Shown: positions 18,303 to 25,572 of the stretch, one piece after another
How the letters are laid out: each line of letters begins with the position of its first letter
How positions within the stretch are numbered: the stretch's first letter is position 1
DNA from: CAVWSM01 sp963757805
Lineage (GTDB): Bacteria > Actinomycetota > Actinomycetes > Jiangellales > Jiangellaceae
Length of the DNA stretch: 64,000 bases
NCBI GenBank assembly: GCA_963757805.1
Contig: CAVWSM010000020.1
Span: 186,001 to 250,000 of the forward strand
Reading direction: 5' to 3'
Position numbers and translations under genes: made by a program
The notes under the pieces: generated by a model
Told to the model about the DNA's origin: nothing
Seen by the model: only the letters and a program-made list of their open reading frames with translations
Database searches by the model: none

Positions 18303-19328
18303 GTGACGGTGCAGGCGTTGGCGATGGTGGCCCTGCTGCATCGCTGCCGCCGATTGGTGAGCCGGCTCGAGGTGTTCCGGTTTGCCGACCCGGCGATCAC
18401 GGAGTCGAGCGGGCTGGCCGCGAGCGTCGTACACCCGGGGGTGCTCTGGACCCACAACGACAGCGGCAATGCCGCCCGGCTGTTCGCGGTCGACCAGGCC
18501 GGAGCGACGGTCGCGACGCTGGACGTCGAGGGCACGCTGAACATCGACTGGGAGGCCGTGGCGATGGGCCGCGGTCCAAACGGATCGGCGGCGTTGTTCG
18601 TGGCCGACACCGGGGCCAACCTGTCGCTGCGGCCGCAGCCGAGCATCTACGTGGTCGCGGAGCCAGGCGAGCTCGTGTCCGGGAGCGTCCCGGCCGAGCG
18701 GTTCCCGGTGTCGTACGCGGACGGCCGACTCCCCGACGTCGAGACCATCCTGGTCGACCCCGCGACCAACCAGGTCTATCTCGTCGAGAAGCGTGAGGGT
18801 GGCGGTGTCGTCTATGCCGGGCCAGAACGACTGGTCGCCGACCAGCCCAACGTGTTCAGCCCCGTCGGGGCCGGTCCGACGATGGCTTCGGACGGGACCT
18901 TTCTCGCCGACGGCCGCGTCGCGCTGCGCAACAACACCCGCGTACGGCTGTATGACCGGCCGGGCGGCGTCGAGCAGGCCATCATGACGCTGCCGAGCAT
19001 GAGCGTCGGGGAGTCATTGACCGCCACCGTCGACGGCACCGCACTGCTGCTCGGCAGCGAGGGCGCAGGGAGCGCGGTGTGGCGGCTGCCGCTGGGCGAT
19101 CGCGCGGCGCCGCCGAGCGCGGCACCCAAGACACCTTCGCCGACATTCAGCACACCGACGCCGACTCCGGCGAGCGACTCCGAGCCGACGAACAGCACGC
19201 CCACCGAGCCCGGGGCGCGACCGACCCGTTCATACGTCTGGCCAGCAGTGGCTGGTGCCACTGCCGCCGGGCTGCTGGCGGCTGGTCTGGCGCACGTGCG
19301 ACGGCGCGGCAAGCACCGAACTCGCTGA
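18303..19328 (+). CDS. putative surface-anchored beta-propeller-like protein
   Basis: The 341-residue product has a body rich in beta-strand-forming repeats (GVLWTHNDSGNAARLFAVD, INIDWEAVAMG-like, ALFVADTGANLSLRP). These recall propeller proteins such as phytase-like or NHL domains. A Ser/Thr/Pro-rich stalk follows (about residues 265-310). A C-terminal membrane segment (WPAVAGATAAGLLAAGLAH) ends in a basic tail, RRRGKHRTR. This layout suggests a protein exposed outside the cell and anchored by its C-terminus. The N-terminus (MTVQALAMVALL) is hydrophobic but short for a signal peptide, and an undetected frameshift there is possible. It starts at GTG 18303, 10 bp after phoD, so a joint extracellular phosphate-related role is plausible but unproven. 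Confidence 0.6.
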   Translation: MTVQALAMVALLHRCRRLVSRLEVFRFADPAITESSGLAASVVHPGVLWTHNDSGNAARLFAVDQAGATVATLDVEGTLNIDWEAVAMGRGPNGSAALFVADTGANLSLRPQPSIYVVAEPGELVSGSVPAERFPVSYADGRLPDVETILVDPATNQVYLVEKREGGGVVYAGPERLVADQPNVFSPVGAGPTMASDGTFLADGRVALRNNTRVRLYDRPGGVEQAIMTLPSMSVGESLTATVDGTALLLGSEGAGSAVWRLPLGDRAAPPSAAPKTPSPTFSTPTPTPASDSEPTNSTPTEPGARPTRSYVWPAVAGATAAGLLAAGLAHVRRRGKHRTR

Positions 19329-19598
19329 ATCGCCCCCGAGGCCGAGCACGCGCCCGTGCGGTGAACGGGTGACCATGCAGGCCACGACGTCGACCGAGCC
19401 CGTAGGCGAAGCGCCGGCAGCGCAGGTCTCGACGTCGTCTCTGGTGGCATCGACATCCCTGCCGGGGGGTCCGTGCGCCTCGACCTGAGCGTCCCCGGCT
19501 CGACACCGCTAGCCGAGGTGATGACGCAGCCATTCGTCCGTGCTCCACAGGTGGACCTCAGCGGCTGTCGCTGATCTCGGTGTGGCACAGTCCTGCGC
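19329..19598. other. 270-bp region without a convincing gene; possible ubiquitin-like (EccD-type) remnant
   Basis: No complete gene is seen. From GTG 19372 a plus-strand frame reads MQATTSTEPVGEAPAAQ. If one base is skipped near 19425 it continues LDVVSGGIDIPAGGSVRLD and SVPGSTPLAEVM to a stop near 19566. This resembles the ubiquitin-like N-terminus of type VII secretion EccD/YukD proteins, but only about 60 codons are present. It may be a decayed fragment or chance. The cysC promoter should lie in the last 100 bp. Confidence 0.3.
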
Positions 19599-20840
19599 GT
19601 GTCTTGGGAGGGCCTTGTCGACCTGCCGCAGCATGCGCTGGACGGGGTGCAGCTCGACGACCTCGATCTCCTGCTGGGTGGTGGCTACGGGCCGGTCTTT
19701 CGGTTCGGGACATCGCCGACCGTCGCACCCGTGGACTTCTTGCCGCTTCTCGATGTCCCGCCGGCGGTCGCAGCCGAGGCCGAGCGCGCAGGGGTCCTTC
19801 TGCTGACCGACCCGGAAGGAACGCCGCTTGCCCGGCTGACGATCGAGACGCTCGCAGACATCGCCTCCGCGGGCTGTCGGCTGGTGGGACCGATCGAGCC
19901 GCTGCAGCCACCCGCGCACGGGCCGGCGCGCCGCTGGCGGCGTACGGCCATCGACTCATCCGCGGACCTGAGTGGCCGGCACGCTCTCCTGCTGGGTTTC
20001 CGTGGCACCCCCACCGCCGAGCAGGTACGGACGGCGCGCGCGCATGCCGCCGCCGGTAACGGCGTGGTCCTCTGCGCCCTCGTCGGCACCGGCGCGCCCG
20101 TCGGAGGCGATGCCCACCGTCTCGTCCGTGCGATTCAAGCTGCAGCCACCGACATTCCCGGCGCAACGGTGCTTGCCGTCCCGTTCCCCCGACACCCCGA
20201 CCTCGACGTCGACGCAGACGAGCAGGTTGCCCAGGCGGTGCTGGCCAGGTACGGCGCCGAGCGCGTCGAGCTGCTCGCACCCGATGACGCCGAAGCGACC
20301 GTCGACCGCGGCGGCGTTGTTGTTCTGCTGACCGGCCTGTCCGGGTCCGGCAAGTCGACCATCGCCCGCGCACTCGTCGACGAGCTGCTCGACCGCACCG
20401 AACGCGAGGTCACCCTGCTCGATGGTGACGAAGTGCGCCGCATGCTCTCCGCGGGTCTCGGCTTCTCGCGCGCCGACCGTGACCTCAACGTGCGACGGAT
20501 CGGCTGGGTCGCCGCGCTTGCCGCGCGACACGGCGGCATCGCGGTGTGCGCACCAATCGCCCCGTACGCCGACTCACGACGCGCCGTCCGCGCGATGGCC
20601 GAGGCGCACGGCCGCTTCGTACTCGTCCATGTCTCCACGCCACTCGAGGTGGCCGAGGCGCGCGACCGCAAGGGGCTCTACGCCAAGGCCCGCGCTGGTC
20701 TCATCCCGGAGTTCACCGGCATCTCCGACCCGTATGAGGAGCCGGACGACGCCGACGTCGTCGTGGACGCTTCCGTGGTGCCGGTCGACGCTGCCGTGGA
20801 GCGGATCGTCACCGTGCTGACCGAGAGGACGACGCTCTGA
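19599..20840 (+). CDS. cysC: adenylylsulfate kinase with degenerate ATP-sulfurylase-like N-terminal domain
   Basis: The C-terminal half (about residues 235-410) is an APS kinase that phosphorylates adenylylsulfate to PAPS. The P-loop is LTGLSGSGKSTIARALVDE, followed by LLDGDEVRRMLSAGLGFS, RIGWVAALAARHGGIAVC and RKGLYAKARAGLIPEFTGI. The first 230 residues resemble a shortened ATP sulfurylase (LLTDPEGTPLARLTIET and LVGPIEPLQPP). That region lacks a recognisable HxxH-type active site (RHPDLDVDAD stands at the equivalent place), so it may be regulatory. The real sulfurylase is encoded by the convergent cysDN genes, whose last stop is 11 bp away. Start GTG 19599. A bifunctional activity cannot be excluded without structural comparison. 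Confidence 0.87.
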   Translation: MSWEGLVDLPQHALDGVQLDDLDLLLGGGYGPVFRFGTSPTVAPVDFLPLLDVPPAVAAEAERAGVLLLTDPEGTPLARLTIETLADIASAGCRLVGPIEPLQPPAHGPARRWRRTAIDSSADLSGRHALLLGFRGTPTAEQVRTARAHAAAGNGVVLCALVGTGAPVGGDAHRLVRAIQAAATDIPGATVLAVPFPRHPDLDVDADEQVAQAVLARYGAERVELLAPDDAEATVDRGGVVVLLTGLSGSGKSTIARALVDELLDRTEREVTLLDGDEVRRMLSAGLGFSRADRDLNVRRIGWVAALAARHGGIAVCAPIAPYADSRRAVRAMAEAHGRFVLVHVSTPLEVAEARDRKGLYAKARAGLIPEFTGISDPYEEPDDADVVVDASVVPVDAAVERIVTVLTERTTL

Positions 20841-20851
20841 CTGGCGCCCGG

Positions 20852-22105
20852 TCAGTGCGCGCCGCTCACCATGCCCGCGCCGACTGTGGCATTGGTCTGC
20901 TCGTCGATGAGGATGAACCCGCCGGTCTGCCGGTTGCGCGCGTAGTCGTCGACGAAGATCGGCTGCTGAGTGCGAAGACGTACGCGGCCGATCTCGTTGA
21001 GTGACAGCTCGAGCGTGCTGTCGTCGCGGTGCAGCGAGTTGATGTCGATGCGATGCTGCACCTCTTTGACGATGGCCCTGACGCTGCGGGTGGTGTGCTT
21101 GAGGACGTACTTGCGACCGGGTACGAGCGTCGCCGTGTCGTCCATCCAGCAGACGACCGCATCGATGTCCTGCGTCACGGTCGGACGGTTGTGCGGGCGG
21201 CAGATCATGTCGCCACGGGAAACGTCGAGCTCGTCCTCGAGCCGCACCGTGACCGACATCGGGCTGAACGCCTCGTCAACCGGACCGTCGGCAGTGTCGA
21301 TCGCCGCGATGCGCGTGCTGAACCCGCTCGGCAGCACCACGACCTCGTCGCCAGGCTTGAGCACGCCACCTGCCACGGTGCCTGCGTAGCCGCGGTAGTC
21401 GAGACCACGCGACGACCTCGGCCGGAGTACGAGCTGCACCGGGAACCGTACGTCGGTGAGGTTGCGGTCGCTCGCGACGTACACGTTCTCCAGGTGGTGC
21501 AGCAGCGACGGCCCCTGAAACCACGGTGAGCTCGCGGAGCGCTCCACGACGTTGTCGCCATGCAGCGCCGAGATCGGGATGAACTCCACGTCGGGCAGCG
21601 CCAGCTTGGTCGAGAACGCGGTGAAGTCGTCGCGGATGCGCTCGTAGACCTCCTGTGACCAGTCGACGAGGTCCATCTTGTTGACGGCGACGACGAGGTG
21701 CGGCACCCGGAGCAGCGAGACGAGGAACGCGTGCCGCCGGCTCTGCTCCAGCAGGCCCTTGCGCGCGTCGACGAGCACGACGGCGAGGTCGGCGGTGGAG
21801 GCGCCGGTGACCATGTTGCGGGTGTATTGAATGTGGCCGGGCGTATCGGCGATGACGAACTTGCGCCGAGGCGTGGCGAAGTAGCGGTAAGCGACGTCGA
21901 TCGTGATGCCCTGCTCGCGCTCGGCCCGCAGCCCATCGGTCACGAGCGCAAGGTCGGTGTGCTCGTCGCCGCGGGCCTCGCTCGTGCGGACGACCGCCTC
22001 GAGCTGGTCGTCGAACAGCGTCTTGGTGTCGTAGAGCAGCCGGCCGATCAGCGTGCTCTTGCCGTCGTCGACCGATCCGGCCGTGGCGAACCGCAGCAAA
22101 TCCAT
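20852..22105 (-). CDS. cysN: sulfate adenylyltransferase subunit 1 (GTPase)
   Basis: CysN is the GTPase subunit that drives APS synthesis by CysD. The 417-residue protein is an EF-Tu-like GTPase. G1 is ATAGSVDDGKSTLIGRLLYD at the N-terminus, G3 is ADTPGHIQYTRNM, and G4 is VVAVNKMDLVDW. Domain 2 and 3 regions follow, with RGDMICRPHNRP and a C-terminal IFVDDYARNRQTGGFILID. ATG 22105 is chosen because it gives MDLLRFATAGSVDDGKST, the family N-terminus; the open frame further upstream overlaps cysD. It lies 2 bp after the cysD stop, as expected for a cysDN operon. No fused APS kinase domain is present, as that activity is encoded by the neighbouring cysC. Confidence 0.95.
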   Translation of the reverse strand: MDLLRFATAGSVDDGKSTLIGRLLYDTKTLFDDQLEAVVRTSEARGDEHTDLALVTDGLRAEREQGITIDVAYRYFATPRRKFVIADTPGHIQYTRNMVTGASTADLAVVLVDARKGLLEQSRRHAFLVSLLRVPHLVVAVNKMDLVDWSQEVYERIRDDFTAFSTKLALPDVEFIPISALHGDNVVERSASSPWFQGPSLLHHLENVYVASDRNLTDVRFPVQLVLRPRSSRGLDYRGYAGTVAGGVLKPGDEVVVLPSGFSTRIAAIDTADGPVDEAFSPMSVTVRLEDELDVSRGDMICRPHNRPTVTQDIDAVVCWMDDTATLVPGRKYVLKHTTRSVRAIVKEVQHRIDINSLHRDDSTLELSLNEIGRVRLRTQQPIFVDDYARNRQTGGFILIDEQTNATVGAGMVSGAH

Positions 22106-22107
22106 GG

Positions 22108-23016
22108 CTAGAAGTACCCCTCGCGCTTGCGGTCCTCCATCGCGGCCTCGCTCACCTTGTCGTCGCCGCGGGTCGCGCCACGCTCGGTGATGCGGGTCGC
22201 CGAGATCTCGGCGATCACCTTGTCGACGGTGTCGGCGTCGGACTCGACGGCAGCGGTCAGCGAGGCATCGCCGACGGTGCGGTAGCGCACGCTCGCGGTG
22301 AACACTTCCTCGCCGGCGCGCGGCTGGCAGAACTCGTTGACGCCGAAGAGCATGCCGCCACGCTCGAAGACGTCTCGGCGGTGCGCGTAGTAGATGCTCG
22401 GCAGCTCGAGGCGCTCGCGTGCGATGTAATGCCACACGTCGAGCTCGGTCCAGTTGGACAACGGGAACACCCGGATGCTCTCGCCGATGTTGACCCGCGC
22501 GTTGTAGAGGCTCCAGAGCTCGGGTCGCTGGTTCTTCGGGTCCCACTGACCGAACTCGTCACGGAAGGAGAAGATGCGCTCCTTGGCGCGCGACTTTTCC
22601 TCGTCCCGCCGCGCCCCGCCGAACAGTGCGGTGAAGCCGTGCTTCTCGACAGCCTCGAGCAGCACCGGCGTCTGGATGCGGTTGCGGGAGCCGTTGGGCT
22701 CCTCACGCACGAGCCCACGGTCGATGGCATCCTGCACGGACGCGACCACCAGGTTGACCCCCAGCTCGGCCACCCGCCGGTCGCGGAAATCGAGCACCTC
22801 GGGAAAGTTGTGCCCGGTGTCGACGTGCAGGACTGGAAACGGGATGGGGCTCGGAGCGAACGCCTTCTGGGCGACCCGGAGCATCACGATCGAGTCCTTG
22901 CCGCCCGAGAACAGCAGCACCGGCCGCTCGAACTCGGCGGCGACCTCGCGCATGACGAAGACGGCCTCGGACTCCAGCTGATCGAGCTGGTTGAGCCGGT
23001 AGTCGTGGATCGACAT
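22108..23016 (-). CDS. cysD: sulfate adenylyltransferase subunit 2
   Basis: CysD is the catalytic subunit of ATP sulfurylase and forms adenylylsulfate from ATP and sulfate. The 302-residue PP-loop enzyme has the signature VLLFSGGKDSIVMLRVAQKA near residue 33. It also has HVDTGHNFPEVLDFRD, GARRDEEKSRAKER and a C-terminal RKREGYF, all hallmarks of the family. Start ATG is at 23016. The upstream 68 bp separate it from pth and should hold the promoter. No cysteine-responsive element could be identified by eye. Together with cysN and the convergent cysC it completes sulfate activation to PAPS. No PAPS or APS reductase gene is in the window. Confidence 0.96.
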   Translation of the reverse strand: MSIHDYRLNQLDQLESEAVFVMREVAAEFERPVLLFSGGKDSIVMLRVAQKAFAPSPIPFPVLHVDTGHNFPEVLDFRDRRVAELGVNLVVASVQDAIDRGLVREEPNGSRNRIQTPVLLEAVEKHGFTALFGGARRDEEKSRAKERIFSFRDEFGQWDPKNQRPELWSLYNARVNIGESIRVFPLSNWTELDVWHYIARERLELPSIYYAHRRDVFERGGMLFGVNEFCQPRAGEEVFTASVRYRTVGDASLTAAVESDADTVDKVIAEISATRITERGATRGDDKVSEAAMEDRKREGYF

Positions 23017-23084
23017 GGCTCGGTTCTACCGCAGTGCCCGCCCCTCGAGACGCGAAGTCCACTATCCGGACGCTGATCCCCGGG

Positions 23085-23669
23085 TCAGGTGTTGTATTGC
23101 TGCTGGGTTTTCTCGAGCCCGTCGACGACCAGCGACTCGACCGCGTCAGCCGCGCGGTCGACGTACACCGGCAGGTCCTTGCGCTCCGCCGGGGAGAAGT
23201 CGCGCAGGACGAAGTCGGACGGGTCCTGGCGCCCCGGCGGCCGCCCGATGCCGAAACGGACGCGATGGAACTCGCCCGTGCCGAGCGAGCGACGCAGGGA
23301 CTTCAGGCCGTTGTGGCCGTTGTCCCCGCCGCCGAGCTTGACGCGGAGAGTGCCGTAGGGGATGTCGAGCTCGTCGTGGATGGCGACGATGTGCGCGGGG
23401 TCGATCTTGTAGAAGTCGCGGAGCGTGGCCACCGGGCCGCCCGACTCGTTCATGTACGAGCGGGGGCGCGCGAGCACCACCCGTACGCCCGGCAAGCCGC
23501 CGATCCGGCCCTCGGCCACGTCGGCGCGACCGGACTTGTGCGACCGCAGCTTGGTGCCGAGCCGCTCGGCCAACAGGTCGACGACGAGGTAGCCCGCGTT
23601 GTGCCGGTGCCCGGCATAGCTGGGGCTGGGGTTGCCCAGGCCGACAATGAGCCAGACATCGTCAGCCAT
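23085..23669 (-). CDS. pth: peptidyl-tRNA hydrolase
   Basis: Pth recycles tRNA by cleaving peptidyl-tRNAs released during abortive translation. The 194-residue protein has the substrate-binding IVGLGNPSPSYAGHRHNAGY (catalytic His in the HNAGY motif), RPRSYMNESGGPVA, and HDELDIPYGTLRVKLGGG with the conserved Asp. GHNGLKSLRRSLG is also intact. ATG 23669 (MADDVWLIVGLGNP) matches the family; five more codons are open to 23684. The order prs, rplY, pth is conserved in actinobacteria and suggests cotranscription. A nested palindrome lies between pth and rplY. Confidence 0.95.
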   Translation of the reverse strand: MADDVWLIVGLGNPSPSYAGHRHNAGYLVVDLLAERLGTKLRSHKSGRADVAEGRIGGLPGVRVVLARPRSYMNESGGPVATLRDFYKIDPAHIVAIHDELDIPYGTLRVKLGGGDNGHNGLKSLRRSLGTGEFHRVRFGIGRPPGRQDPSDFVLRDFSPAERKDLPVYVDRAADAVESLVVDGLEKTQQQYNT

Positions 23670-23687
23670 GGTCAGGAACCCCATCCA

Positions 23688-23737
23688 TGATCATGAAGAA
23701 TCATCCGTGTCATGACACGGGCAATCCTTCATGATCA
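23688..23737. repeat. nested perfect palindromes between rplY and pth
   Basis: The outer arms TGATCATGAAG (23688-23698) and CTTCATGATCA (23727-23737) are exact inverted complements. Between them is a perfect 16-bp palindrome, CCGTGTCATGACACGG (23705-23720). The two short flanks inside the outer arms also contain AATCATCC/GGGCAATCC-like partial symmetry. Located between the rplY stop and the pth start on the same strand, it could act as an intercistronic attenuator or RNA-processing hairpin. No T-run follows, so it is not a classical intrinsic terminator. Confidence 0.8.
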
Positions 23738-23756
23738 CGGCTCAAGGGGCGATGGC

Positions 23757-24401
23757 TCAGGCCTCGGCGGGTGTCTCCGCCTCGGCTGCCGGCTCGGCCG
23801 GCGCCTCGCGCTCGATGCCGGCCTCGGCCTCAGCCTCGGCCAGCTCCTCCTCGAGGGCGGCCGCGGTCGGCGCGGCGGTGACGTTGATGACCAGCGTCTC
23901 CGGGTCGGCCTGCAGCACGACTCCGGCCGGCAGGGTGATGTCCTTGGCGTGGATCTGGGTGCCCGGCTCGGCGCCCTCGATCGAGACCTCGATCTCGGTC
24001 GGGATGCGGGTCGCCTCGGCCTCGACGGAGATGGTGTTGTTCTCGTGAACGACCAGCGTCTCGGGGGCCGCCTCGCCGACGGTGACGACCTGTACGTCGA
24101 CGACGACCTTCTCGCCGCGGCGGACGAGGATCAGGTCGACGTGCTCGATGTAGCCCTTAATTGGGTCACGCTGCACATGCTTGGGCAGTGCGAGCTCGCT
24201 CTGGCCCTCGATGTCGAGCGCGATCAGCGCGTTGGCGGTCTTGAGGGCGAGCATCGTGTCGTGGCCCGGCAGGGTGATGTGCACCGGGTCGGTGCCGTGG
24301 CCGTAGAGCACGGCGGGCACCTTGTCCGCCCGACGAATGCGGCGTGCGGCGCCCTTGCCGAACTCCGTGCGGCGCTCGGCGGCGATCTTGACCTCGGGCA
24401 C
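23757..24401 (-). CDS. rplY: 50S ribosomal protein L25 (CTC/TL5 type)
   Basis: L25/Ctc binds 5S rRNA in the large ribosomal subunit. The 214-residue protein is the long general-stress form. The 5S-binding N-terminal domain is VKIAAERRTEFGKGAARRIRR, followed by PAVLYGHGTDPVHITLPGHD. The TL5-type beta domain has HVDLILVRRGEKV. An acidic Ala/Glu-rich tail (about residues 185-214) completes the protein. GTG 24401 is chosen because an AAGGAGAAG ribosome-binding site stands 8 bp upstream and the following VPEVKIAAE matches the family start. Longer frames upstream have neither. It is flanked by prs (upstream) and pth (downstream), a conserved arrangement. Confidence 0.95.
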   Translation of the reverse strand: MPEVKIAAERRTEFGKGAARRIRRADKVPAVLYGHGTDPVHITLPGHDTMLALKTANALIALDIEGQSELALPKHVQRDPIKGYIEHVDLILVRRGEKVVVDVQVVTVGEAAPETLVVHENNTISVEAEATRIPTEIEVSIEGAEPGTQIHAKDITLPAGVVLQADPETLVINVTAAPTAAALEEELAEAEAEAGIEREAPAEPAAEAETPAEA

Positions 24402-24452
24402 GACACTTCTCCTTGCGATGACGTTTGGTGTGTTGAACGTGTTGATCGGAAT

Positions 24453-24496
24453 GCGGTGGTCTACGTTGCCTGCGGGCGCGCTGCACGGACCACCGC
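24453..24496. terminator. candidate hairpin between prs and rplY
   Basis: Perfect 9-bp arms GCGGTGGTC (24453-24461) and GACCACCGC (24488-24496) enclose a 26-nt GC-rich loop. It lies about 100 bp past the prs stop and 52 bp upstream of the rplY start on the same strand. There is no T-run. It may be a GC-hairpin terminator of the actinobacterial type or a leader structure of rplY. Confidence 0.35.
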
Positions 24497-24594
24497 GTCG
24501 ATCACGGAAGCCGATTGGGCCACCCTCGCCGAGGCAACCTGCACATCCTAGCGCCGACCCCACCTGCCGGTGAAATCCGCCCTTGCTGAGGCCG

Positions 24595-25572
24595 TCAGGC
24601 CTGGCCGTCGAAGAGGCTGGTGACCGAGCCGTCCTCAAACACCTCGCGCACCGCTCGCGCGATGAGCGGTGCGATCGACAGCACGGTCAGTCCGTCAAAC
24701 TGCCGCTCCGGCGGGATCGGCAGCGTGTTGGTCACCACAACCTCGCGGATTCGGCTGTTCTTCAGCCGGTCGACGGCCGGGCCCGAAAGCACCGCGTGGG
24801 TGGCGGCCACGATGACGTCGGCCGCGCCGCTCTCATACAGGGCATCGGCCGCCTGGCAGATGGTGCCGGCGGTGTCGATCATGTCGTCGACGAGGAGGCA
24901 GGTGCGGCCCTCGACCGCACCGACGACCTCGTGCACCTTGACCTCGTTGGCCACGTTGGGGTCGCGGCGCTTGTGGATGATCGCCAGTGACGCCCCCAGC
25001 TTGTCGGTCCACATGTCGGCGACGCGTACACGCCCGGCATCCGGGGACACCACGGTCATCCTGTGGGTGTCGTAGTGGTCGGCGATGTGGCGCGACAACA
25101 CGGGAAGCGACCACAGGTGGTCGACCGGTCCGTCGAAGAAGCCCTGGATCTGCGCGGTGTGCAGGTCGACAGCCATGAGTCGGTCGGCTCCGGCGGTCTT
25201 GAAGATGTCGGCGATGAGCCTGGCCGAGATGGGCTCGCGCCCGCGATGCTTCTTGTCCTGACGGGCGTAGCCGTAGAACGGCATGACCACGGTGATGCGC
25301 TTGGCGGACGCGCGCTTCAAGGCGTCGACCATGAGCAGCTGTTCCATGATCCACTCGTTGATCGGCGAGGTGTGGCTCTGGAACACAAACGCGTCGCTGC
25401 CACGGACGCTCTCCTCGAACCGCACGTAGATCTCGCCGTTGGCGAAGTCCACGGCCTTGGTCGGCGTGAGGCTCACACCGAGCTGGTCGGCGATGTCCTG
25501 CGCCAGCTCGGGGTGCGCTCGTCCAGAGATGAGCATGAGCTTCTTCTTGCCCTGGACTTCCATGCCGGTCAC
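24595..25572 (-). CDS. prs: ribose-phosphate pyrophosphokinase
   Basis: The enzyme makes phosphoribosyl pyrophosphate for nucleotide, histidine and cell-wall arabinan precursor synthesis. The 325-residue protein shows the class I pattern. KLMLISGRAHPELAQDIADQ is at the N-terminus, PFYGYARQDKKHRGREPISA is the ATP loop, VVSPDAGRVRVA is a phosphate-contact loop, and CLLVDDMIDTAGTICQAADAL is the PRPP-binding signature. It starts at GTG 25572, overlapping the glmU stop by 4 bp; an ATG 9 bp inside (MEVQGKKKLM) is an alternative. glmU-prs is a conserved actinobacterial operon. Confidence 0.97.
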   Translation of the reverse strand: MTGMEVQGKKKLMLISGRAHPELAQDIADQLGVSLTPTKAVDFANGEIYVRFEESVRGSDAFVFQSHTSPINEWIMEQLLMVDALKRASAKRITVVMPFYGYARQDKKHRGREPISARLIADIFKTAGADRLMAVDLHTAQIQGFFDGPVDHLWSLPVLSRHIADHYDTHRMTVVSPDAGRVRVADMWTDKLGASLAIIHKRRDPNVANEVKVHEVVGAVEGRTCLLVDDMIDTAGTICQAADALYESGAADVIVAATHAVLSGPAVDRLKNSRIREVVVTNTLPIPPERQFDGLTVLSIAPLIARAVREVFEDGSVTSLFDGQA

